Source: a bacterium (GTDB lineage: Bacteria; Oederibacteriota; Muellerivitia; Muellerivitales; Muellerivitaceae). Taken from it: DNA of 5,667 bases. The number at the start of each line of letters is the position of its first letter. Positions within the stretch are counted from its first letter, which is position 1. Shown here one piece after another: positions 1-5,072 of the stretch. The position numbers were made by a program, and so were the translations under genes. Below the pieces are notes generated by a model. The model saw nothing but the letters and a program-made list of their open reading frames with translations. It was not told the origin of the DNA and ran no database searches. The stretch spans positions 1-5,667 of the forward strand of contig JAICXI010000146.1 in assembly GCA_025980505.1 (NCBI GenBank), in the 5' to 3' direction.

Positions 1-98
1 CCAAGGACCATATCGAAATCGGGGTTTCCGTCGTGGGCAAGGCCTCGGCCCAAATTTATTTGAACCAGGAATTCGTCAAGGAGATCCCCATCGATTGA
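1..98 (+). CDS. C-terminal end of an unidentified protein (5' part outside window)
   Basis: An open frame enters from the left edge, with its first complete codon at position 3, and ends in TGA at 96-98. It encodes 31 residues beginning KDHIEIGVSVVGKASA and ending FVKEIPID. Third codon positions are mostly G or C, as in the other genes here, which supports this frame as coding. The alternating hydrophobic and polar residues suggest beta strands, but I recognise no family and assign no function. The next gene starts 184 bases downstream and has its own promoter-like signals and a hairpin in between, so the two are probably not co-translated. The length and start of this gene cannot be seen. 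Confidence 0.6.
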   Translation, partial: KDHIEIGVSVVGKASAQIYLNQEFVKEIPID

Positions 99-173
99 CC
101 GCCGGGCCGCAAAGGGGACCAGCCTTTCTTCCTTATCCGCAAGGGGCGACTTGACCCGCGACCCGGCGGCGCC

Positions 174-201
174 GGCCCGGAGGCCGTAAGCGGCCCGGGC
201 C
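174..201 (+). other. Bulged GC-rich hairpin between genes (possible transcription end or leader structure)
   Basis: Two nested perfect stems are visible. GGCCCG (174-179) pairs with CGGGCC (196-201), and GGCCG (182-186) pairs with CGGCC (191-195) around the loop TAAG. Only G180-A181 bulges out, giving 11 base pairs, all G-C. No T tract follows (the next bases are CCTCCCCTT), so it is not a canonical intrinsic terminator. It lies 75 bases after the upstream stop and just upstream of the putative -10 at 218. It could therefore end the upstream transcript or simply separate the two units. Confidence 0.4.
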
Positions 202-217
202 CCTCCCCTTCCCTGCG

Positions 218-233
218 TATGATTGCAGTCATA
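218..233 (+). promoter_or_regulatory. Putative -10 element inside a CRP/FNR-like dyad
   Basis: TATGAT at 218-223 matches five of six bases of the sigma-70 -10 consensus. It would place transcription start near 230 and give a leader of about 50 bases before the ATG at 283. The same bases form the left half of a dyad, TATGATTGCAGTCATA, in which only the T223/G228 pair breaks symmetry. The arms TATGA and TCATA are separated by six bases, the same layout as the CRP-family operator TGTGA-N6-TCACA, with one difference per arm. No good -35 sits 17 bases upstream; TTGACC at 151-156 is too far away. Overlap of operator and -10 would suggest repression, or an alternative regulator. This is inferred from symmetry only. 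Confidence 0.4.
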
Positions 234-269
234 TCAAAAACAGCCTTCCCCTCTGAGGATATCGGTTCC

Positions 270-276
270 GAGGGGG
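270..276 (+). promoter_or_regulatory. Ribosome binding site fixing the start of the oxidoreductase at 283
   Basis: The purine run GAGGGGG is followed by six bases (AAAACC) and then ATG at 283-285, which is normal Shine-Dalgarno spacing. An in-frame TTG at 223 would add 20 residues, but it overlaps the putative -10 and has no purine-rich site before it. The family-like sequence (REIPYNYTSAEDEQVV) begins within the first few residues after the ATG at 283. Confidence 0.75.
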
Positions 277-282
277 AAAACC

Positions 283-3200
283 ATGAAATCCCAAATCCGC
301 AGGGAAATCCCGTACAACTACACTTCGGCGGAGGATGAACAAGTCGTCCGCCTGCTTTTCGGCGCGCAGGCCTGGGAAACGCTGGAGAGGCTCCGGTCCC
401 GCCGCGTCACGGGCCGGTCCGCCCGCCTCCTCATGCGCTTCATCGGGGACATGTTCATCCTCCGCCGCAATCCTTTCCTTTACCAGGAACTGGTGGATTC
501 AACCCGGTCCCGCCGCCAGTTTTTGGGCGCCTACCAGGCCGACCTGGACGTCCTGCATCAAAATACCGGCAACGACGCGGATGTGGCCTGGGTGCTGGGC
601 CGCTGCCAGGGCTACCTCGAGGGCCTCCGGGCCGAGGTCAACTTGTCCCGGGAACGCCGGGCCCGCATCCGCAAGGCCCTGGGCGCGGTCGTGGGCGAAA
701 GCAATGTGTTGTTCGATCCCTTTGCGCTCATCAGCCACGTCACCGACGCCACCGACTGGCGGCTCTACATGCCCGTGGCCGTGGCCTTCCCGACTTCGGA
801 AAACCAGGTGGCCCCCCTCCTCGCCGCCATTGAAAAGCAGGGTTTGAAGGCCGTCCCCCGGGGCGCGGGCACGGGCCTGACCGGCGGGGCCGTGCCGGTG
901 GCGGACAACTGCGTCATGATCAACCTGGAAAAGCTCGACCAAATCCGGGGGATCTCGGAAAGGCCCTTCCTTTTGGAAGACGGCGCCCTCCATCCGGGCA
1001 AGGTCCTGGAAGTGGAAGCCGGCGTCGTCACCGAAAAAGCCATGCAAGCCGCGGACAAGGAAGGCCTGGTTTTCGCCACCGACCCCACCAGCGCCTGGGC
1101 CAGCACCATCGGCGGCAACCTGGCGGAAAACGCGGGCGGCAAGACCGCCGTGCTTTGGGGGACGGCCATCGACAACGTGTTGTCGTTCCGCATGGCCCTG
1201 CCGGGCGGGAAAACCGTGCGCGTCGAGCGCTCCCGCCATCCATTCCGGAAAATCCTGCATTCCGACCCCGTGGTTTTCCGGGTCGAGGACGGCGAAACCG
1301 GGAGCCTCCTGAGGACCGTGAAACTGCGGGGGGAGGAGATCCGCCGGAAGGGCGTGTGGAAGGACATCACCAACAAGGCTCTCAAGGGCCTGCCCGGCCT
1401 CCAGAAGGAAGGCACCGACGGCGTCATCACTTCGGCGGTTTTCGTCCTCTACCCCGCCTATGAATTCCAGCGCACCGCCTGCCTGGAATTTTTCGGCGAG
1501 GACATGGAGGAGGCGGGCCGGGTGATCCTGGACCTTTCGCGGGAATTCGAGAACAAGGGGCGGGAAACCCTGATGGCCCTGGAGCACTTTGACGAGGAAT
1601 ACGTGAGGGCCATCGACTACAAGGTCAAGGCCGCCCGGGGAGGCCGCCCCAAGGCCGTGCTGTTGGTGGACCTGGTGGCCCACCGGCCCGGGGATTTGGA
1701 AGAGGGCCTCCACCGCCTCCAGGCCGTCACGGACCGCTATCCCGACACCGAAATCTTCCTGGCGCGGGACGCCCGGGAAGGAACCGCCTTTTGGTCCGAC
1801 CGCAAGCGCCTGGGCGCCATCAGCCGGCACACCAACGCCTTCAAGTTGAACGAGGACATCGTGCTTCCCCTGGACGCCCTGGCGGGATTCGCCCGCTACG
1901 TGGACGCTTCCAACGTGGACGAGGCCAAATTCAACCAATGCCGCTTCGTGGAGGAGGTCCGGGACTGGCTGGAGGTAACCGGACAGGGGGAGGACTGGGA
2001 ACGCCTGGCCGCCAAGGGGCCCGCCGCCACCGCGCTTTGCGACGAAGCCCTCCGGGCCGTGGCCTCGGCGGACAAGAAGGCCGCTCGCGCGGGCGCCCCC
2101 GCCCTGGCCCTCAAGGCCTCCCTGCTCGAGCTCTTCCGGGGTTACGGGGACGCCTGCAAGGCCGTCGAACGGCTCCACGCGGAGACCCGTTCCCGCCTGA
2201 TCGTCATCGCCACCCACATGCACGCGGGTGACGGCAACGTGCACGTGAATATCCCCGTCTTCTCCAACGACCGGGAAATGCTCAAGCGGGCCTTCGAAAC
2301 CGCGGACAGGGTCATGCGCCACGCGGTGGAATTGGGCGGGGTGGTGTCGGGCGAACACGGCATCGGCGTGACCAAGCTCAAGCACCTGGAAAAGGACCGT
2401 TTGGAGGCCCTGGCCGCCTACCGCGCCCAGGTGGACCCCACGGGCCTGATGAACCCCGGCAAGCTGTCCGACCTGGAGGTGCCAGGCCGGGTTTTCACCC
2501 CCTCCTTCAACTTGCTGGAGCTGGAAGCCCGAATCCTGCAAAACGATTCGCTTTACGAACTGGCCGCCAAGATCTCCAAGTGCGTGCGCTGCGGCAAGTG
2601 CAAGCCCGACTGCTGCGTCTTCCACCCGGCCCGGGGGCTCTTTTACCATCCCCGCAACAAGAACCTGGCCATCGCGGCCATCATCGAGGCGCTGCTTTAC
2701 GACGCCCAAAGGGCACGGTCCACGCGCTTCGAGTTCCTCAAGGAGTTGGAGGAGATCGCCGACCATTGCACCATCTGCCACAAGTGCCGGAAGCCCTGCC
2801 CGGTGGACATCGACACGGGCGAGATCACCATCCTGGAGCGCCGCATCCTGGCCGCCCGCAAGTATAAGCACACGGCCCTGGCCACCCGCCTGTCCCTGCG
2901 CTACCTGAAAAGCCGTTCCCGGGTCTTCAACGCCCTTTTCCGCCGGGCGGTGCTGGGGGGCGGACTGGGCCTGCAGCGCCTGGCCGCGCGGGCGATCCGG
3001 CTCCTTCCCAACCCCGGGGACTGGAAGGCCTTCGGGCCCTTCAGCCTGCTGCGCTCCCCCATGCTTCCGGCCGGGAGGGGGACCCTCCATTCCATCCTGC
3101 CCCGGCTGGAGGCGCACCAGGCCCTGATCGTCGATCCGCCGGGCGAGGCCTCCCCAACGGTCTTTTACTTCCCGGGATGCGGGTCCGAGAGGCTTTTTTC

Positions 3201-3903
3201 CGGCGTGTGCAAGGCCTCGCTTTACCTGCTCTTGAAAGCCGGCGTGAGGGTGGTGCTTCCCCCGCCCTTCCTTTGCTGCGGCTTCCCCATCCACGTCAAC
3301 GCCCAGGCCGCCGAGCATGAACGAAAGGTGTTGGGCGACACCATCATCTTCAGCCAGATCCGGGAAATGATGCGGCACCTGTCCTTTGACGCTTGCGTGG
3401 TTTCCTGCGGCACCTGCATGGAAGCGCTCAAGGCCATGGGAACCGAAGGTATCTTTGAGGCCCCCCTGGAGGACGTGAGCCGTTACGCCCTGGCCCGGGG
3501 CCTGGCCCTGGAAAAAGGCGGCCACCACCTGTACCACAAGCCTTGCCACGATTCCCTGGGAGGCGCGGCCGTGGACTTTTTCAAGGCCAAGGCGGACCTG
3601 AAGCTGGCCGCCGTGCCCCACTGCTGCTCGGAGGCCGGGACCCTCTCCATGAGCCGCCCGGACATCGCCTTTAACATGTTGGATAAGAAAACCCGCGCCG
3701 TGAAGGAGGCCCTTCAAAACGGTTCCCCCGGCGGCCTGCTGTTGACCAACTGCCCCAGTTGCCTCCAGGGATTGGGCCGCAACGCCGCCCTGGGCGTCAA
3801 GCCCAGGCATCTGGCCGTGGAACTGGCCCGCCGTGCCGGCGGGGAACATTGGGAGAAGGAACTTAAGGAGATGCTCGCCCATTCGGAAGTGGTGAATTTC
3901 TAA
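283..3903 (+). CDS. DUF3683-type FAD/Fe-S D-2-hydroxyacid oxidoreductase (GlcD-GlcF-like fusion)
   Basis: The product has 1206 residues and predicted role: flavin-dependent oxidation of a D-2-hydroxyacid (lactate or glycolate class), with electrons passed internally to Fe-S clusters. Domains in order: DUF3683 (about 1-100, with REIPYNYTSAEDEQ and RVTGRSARLLMRF); VAO/PCMH FAD-binding domain (about 160-400, with PRGAGTGLTGG at 192-202 and STIGGNLAENAGG at 274-286); FAD-linked oxidase C-terminal domain (to about 728, ending DPTGLMNPGKL). By analogy with D-2-hydroxyglutarate dehydrogenase, H647, H654 and E691 are likely metal ligands (HAGDGNVH and GEHGIG). Two 4Fe-4S motifs follow, Cys 767/770/773/777 and 829/832/835/839. 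Two CCG domains close the protein: Cys 966, 998-999, 1042, 1045 and Cys 1088, 1114-1115, 1157, 1160. All expected cysteines are present. I see no signal peptide or clear membrane helix, so it is probably cytoplasmic or peripheral. The architecture is a known family; substrate and electron acceptor are inferred. Confidence 0.9.
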   Translation: MKSQIRREIPYNYTSAEDEQVVRLLFGAQAWETLERLRSRRVTGRSARLLMRFIGDMFILRRNPFLYQELVDSTRSRRQFLGAYQADLDVLHQNTGNDADVAWVLGRCQGYLEGLRAEVNLSRERRARIRKALGAVVGESNVLFDPFALISHVTDATDWRLYMPVAVAFPTSENQVAPLLAAIEKQGLKAVPRGAGTGLTGGAVPVADNCVMINLEKLDQIRGISERPFLLEDGALHPGKVLEVEAGVVTEKAMQAADKEGLVFATDPTSAWASTIGGNLAENAGGKTAVLWGTAIDNVLSFRMALPGGKTVRVERSRHPFRKILHSDPVVFRVEDGETGSLLRTVKLRGEEIRRKGVWKDITNKALKGLPGLQKEGTDGVITSAVFVLYPAYEFQRTACLEFFGEDMEEAGRVILDLSREFENKGRETLMALEHFDEEYVRAIDYKVKAARGGRPKAVLLVDLVAHRPGDLEEGLHRLQAVTDRYPDTEIFLARDAREGTAFWSDRKRLGAISRHTNAFKLNEDIVLPLDALAGFARYVDASNVDEAKFNQCRFVEEVRDWLEVTGQGEDWERLAAKGPAATALCDEALRAVASADKKAARAGAPALALKASLLELFRGYGDACKAVERLHAETRSRLIVIATHMHAGDGNVHVNIPVFSNDREMLKRAFETADRVMRHAVELGGVVSGEHGIGVTKLKHLEKDRLEALAAYRAQVDPTGLMNPGKLSDLEVPGRVFTPSFNLLELEARILQNDSLYELAAKISKCVRCGKCKPDCCVFHPARGLFYHPRNKNLAIAAIIEALLYDAQRARSTRFEFLKELEEIADHCTICHKCRKPCPVDIDTGEITILERRILAARKYKHTALATRLSLRYLKSRSRVFNALFRRAVLGGGLGLQRLAARAIRLLPNPGDWKAFGPFSLLRSPMLPAGRGTLHSILPRLEAHQALIVDPPGEASPTVFYFPGCGSERLFSGVCKASLYLLLKAGVRVVLPPPFLCCGFPIHVNAQAAEHERKVLGDTIIFSQIREMMRHLSFDACVVSCGTCMEALKAMGTEGIFEAPLEDVSRYALARGLALEKGGHHLYHKPCHDSLGGAAVDFFKAKADLKLAAVPHCCSEAGTLSMSRPDIAFNMLDKKTRAVKEALQNGSPGGLLLTNCPSCLQGLGRNAALGVKPRHLAVELARRAGGEHWEKELKEMLAHSEVVNF

Positions 3904-3905
3904 GG

Positions 3906-3945
3906 CCGGTACAAACCGAAGCCCGCGCCGGGCAAAAAAAACCGG
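3906..3945. repeat. Nested inverted repeat just after the oxidoreductase stop
   Basis: The outer arms CCGGT (3906-3910) and ACCGG (3941-3945) enclose an inner perfect hairpin, GCCCG (3921-3925) and CGGGC (3929-3933) with loop CGC. Eight A residues (3934-3941) follow the inner stem. A + strand intrinsic terminator would need T here, and on the - strand the T tract precedes the stem, so neither orientation makes a canonical terminator. It may still shape the 3' end of the mRNA. Confidence 0.4.
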
Positions 3946-4040
3946 GGGGCCCCGCTTGCCCATCCGCCTTCATCAAGGAGCGGTTCTAAAAAGCTCCCCC
4001 CTCAAAGCGGCCTTGCCGGGCGGCCCGCTCCTCCGCTTTC

Positions 4041-4071
4041 GGCGCCTTGTCGGCTTTTCAGGCGCTCTTTT
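4041..4071 (+). terminator. Weak candidate intrinsic terminator for the oxidoreductase
   Basis: GCGCC (4042-4046) pairs with GGCGC (4061-4065), and a G4041-T4066 wobble extends the stem. The loop is 14 bases, and TCTTTT (4066-4071) follows the stem. This is the only hairpin in the gap with a T-rich tail in the + direction, but the stem is short and the loop long. It lies about 140 bases after the stop codon. Confidence 0.3.
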
Positions 4072-4078
4072 CCCGCAA

Positions 4079-4108
4079 GTTAAACCTCCCGCGGTTTAAT
4101 CCGCGGGA
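4079..4108 (+). repeat. Two overlapping, mutually exclusive hairpins
   Basis: TTAAACC (4080-4086) pairs perfectly with GGTTTAA (4093-4099) around TCCCGC, with a G4079-T4100 wobble as an eighth pair. TCCCGCGG (4087-4094) pairs perfectly with CCGCGGGA (4101-4108) around TTTAAT. The second stem uses bases in the loop and right arm of the first, so only one can form at a time. A further copy of TCCCGC at 4071-4076 could also pair with GCGGGA (4103-4108). The dyads are directly visible; any switching role is inference. Confidence 0.5.
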
Positions 4109-4338
4109 CGGGCCGGCCCAACCCCTCCTTCCGCTTCTCCCGGCATCCCCAATCCCGGGGGAAGTCCCCTTCATCCTTTCCCTTCATTTCCCGGCCCCCC
4201 CACTTTCCAACCGGAACTTCGGGCGGCTTTCCATTGCGTTGTTTCCCTCGGGATATTTCCGGGACGAAAAACCAGGGAGGCATTTTTCCCGGCCCAGGAT
4301 GCGGCCTGTCGGGACTTCCCGTCCGGGGCCCGGGCCTT

Positions 4339-4344
4339 TATACT
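4339..4344 (+). promoter_or_regulatory. yaeQ: Putative -10 element for yaeQ
   Basis: TATACT matches five of six bases of the sigma-70 -10 consensus in an otherwise very GC-rich stretch. TTCCCG at 4316-4321 lies 17 bases upstream and matches only three of six -35 bases. Transcription would start near 4351, about 43 bases before the TTG start at 4394. That leaves almost no leader for the in-frame GTG at 4355, which favours the later start. Confidence 0.45.
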
Positions 4345-4381
4345 TGGGACAGCCGTGATTTCGCCGCCGGGCTTTCACCCC

Positions 4382-4387
4382 AAAGGA
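4382..4387 (+). promoter_or_regulatory. yaeQ: Ribosome binding site choosing the TTG start of yaeQ
   Basis: AAAGGA is followed by six bases and then TTG at 4394-4396. The in-frame GTG at 4355 has no comparable purine run before it. Starting at 4394 gives MALTSTLYRF, which lines up end to end with the MAL-type N-terminus typical of YaeQ proteins. Confidence 0.7.
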
Positions 4388-4393
4388 ACAACC

Positions 4394-4936
4394 TTGGCCT
4401 TGACCTCCACCCTTTACCGTTTCCGGATCGACCTCTCGGACGTGGACCGGAGCCTCTACCAGACCCTCGAGTTCCGGGCCGCCCTGCACCCTTCCGAATC
4501 CCTTCCCTTTTTCATCACCCGGATCCTGGCTTTTTGCCTCAATTACCGCGAAGGCTTGGAGTTTTCCCCGGGCATCAGCGCTCCCGACGAGCCGGCCCTC
4601 CGCGTCCCGGACCTGACCGGAGGAATGGAGTTGTGGATCGACATCGGGCACCCTTCCGTCAAGCGCATCCACAAGGCCTCCAAATCGGTCCCCGAAGTGA
4701 AGATCTACACCCACAAGGACGCGCGCCTGCTGGCAAAGGAACTGAAGGAAGGGAAGGTCCACCGGGCCGGGGAAATCGGGCTTTATTCGATGGACCCCAA
4801 GTTCTTGAACGCGCTGGGTTCCACCCTGGACCGCGACAACCGCTGGGAAATGACCCGCAACGAAGGGGAACTGTACGTGGGGGTCGGCAAGGAATCCTTC
4901 CAAGGCCGCCTGGAGCGCCATTTCCTGGCCGGATGA
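4394..4936 (+). CDS. yaeQ: YaeQ family protein
   Basis: The product has 180 residues from a TTG start, almost the same as the 181 residues of E. coli YaeQ. Family hallmarks are visible in order: TLYRFRIDLSDVDR near the N-terminus, HPSE at 32-35, DEP at 65-67, ELWIDIGHP at 79-87 and RIHKAS at 91-96. Published structural work on a Xanthomonas YaeQ described a fold related to PD-(D/E)XK nucleases, but nuclease activity and biological role are not settled. An early proposal linking it to RfaH/haemolysin expression in E. coli was disputed. Candidate acidic cluster residues here are E35, D65, E66, E79 and D83, with K94 nearby. No signal peptide or membrane segment is seen, so it should be a soluble cytoplasmic protein. 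It appears to be a single-gene unit with its own promoter-like site. A longer GTG start at 4355 would add 13 residues but is less likely. Confidence 0.92.
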   Translation: MALTSTLYRFRIDLSDVDRSLYQTLEFRAALHPSESLPFFITRILAFCLNYREGLEFSPGISAPDEPALRVPDLTGGMELWIDIGHPSVKRIHKASKSVPEVKIYTHKDARLLAKELKEGKVHRAGEIGLYSMDPKFLNALGSTLDRDNRWEMTRNEGELYVGVGKESFQGRLERHFLAG

Positions 4937-4950
4937 CTTTCGAACCTTCC

Positions 4951-4992
4951 GGGGCGCCCCTTTCCAACCCTTCCCGCCGGCGCCTCGCCGGC
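4951..4992 (+). other. GC-rich palindromes between yaeQ and rpe (possible weak terminator)
   Basis: GGGGCGCCCC (4951-4960) is a perfect 10-base palindrome followed by TTT. GCCGGC (4976-4981) and GCCGGC (4987-4992) form a perfect 6-bp stem around GCCTC. Neither has the long T tract of a canonical intrinsic terminator. They lie 15-56 bases after the yaeQ stop, where a transcript end would be expected, so a 3'-end role is plausible but unproven. Confidence 0.3.
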
Positions 4993-5022
4993 ATCCCCTG
5001 CCTAGGAACTTCAGGGCCTTTT

Positions 5023-5031
5023 TGCTAAGAT
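5023..5031 (+). promoter_or_regulatory. rpe: Putative extended -10 promoter for rpe
   Basis: TGCTAAGAT reads as an extended -10 (TGn) followed by TAAGAT, a four-of-six match to the hexamer, just after a T5 run in otherwise GC-rich DNA. No good -35 is seen at 5002-5008 (TAGGAA region), which fits extended -10 promoters that depend less on it. Transcription would start near 5038, about 35 bases before the ATG at 5073. Confidence 0.45.
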
Positions 5032-5062
5032 ACGCGTTCGCCGTTTCCAATCAGCCCATCCC

Positions 5063-5067
5063 GAGGA
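5063..5067 (+). promoter_or_regulatory. rpe: Ribosome binding site of rpe
   Basis: GAGGA sits five bases before the ATG at 5073-5075. Together with the family N-terminus (KVSASILSADF) beginning within five residues, it supports this start. Confidence 0.75.
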
Positions 5068-5072
5068 TTCGA

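Larger units (their letters stand above)
3904..4393. other. 490-base non-coding gap between the oxidoreductase and yaeQ
   Basis: No convincing gene is visible on either strand; the short open frames are proline-rich or lack ribosome binding sites. The gap holds a nested dyad with an A8 tract (3906-3945), a weak terminator-like hairpin (4041-4071), two competing hairpins (4079-4108), and a stretch at about 4117-4209 that is dominated by C and T on the + strand. The 11-mer TTTCCCGGCCC occurs twice (4187-4197 and 4285-4295). A -10-like TATACT for yaeQ lies at 4339-4344. No tRNA or recognisable riboswitch class was seen. Confidence 0.6.

Noticed and set aside
151..156. TTGACC as a -35 element
   Set aside because: It matches five of six -35 bases, but no -10-like sequence lies 16-18 bases downstream; the nearest good -10 is about 60 bases away.
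223..282. An upstream TTG start adding 20 residues to the oxidoreductase
   Set aside because: It overlaps the putative -10 and dyad and lacks a ribosome binding site, whereas ATG at 283 has GAGGGGG six bases before it.
499..3963. A 1154-codon open frame on the - strand opposite the oxidoreductase
   Set aside because: It is codon-aligned with the sense gene and stays open only because sense TTA, CTA and TCA are absent. Its translation is dominated by G, H, Q, V and D with no recognisable domain, while the sense strand has a full set of conserved motifs.
4158..4169. GGGG-AAGT-CCCC hairpin as a terminator
   Set aside because: Only four base pairs, followed by TTCATCC rather than a T tract; expected by chance in this G/C-run-rich gap.
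4080..4283. A 67-codon ATG frame on the - strand in the large gap
   Set aside because: No convincing ribosome binding site, charged low-complexity product without a recognisable family, and it runs through both competing hairpins.
4047..4358. A 103-codon frame on the + strand in the large gap
   Set aside because: Starts at TTG without a ribosome binding site, is Pro-rich because of the pyrimidine-rich DNA, and overlaps hairpins and the yaeQ promoter-like site.
4234..5028. A 264-codon + strand frame overlapping yaeQ
   Set aside because: Product is rich in Pro, Arg and Gly, typical of an out-of-frame reading of GC-rich coding DNA; yaeQ in another frame has clear family motifs.
4184..5050. A 288-codon open frame on the - strand across yaeQ
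   Set aside because: Same codon-aligned shadow effect; the sense strand clearly encodes YaeQ and the antisense product has no family features.
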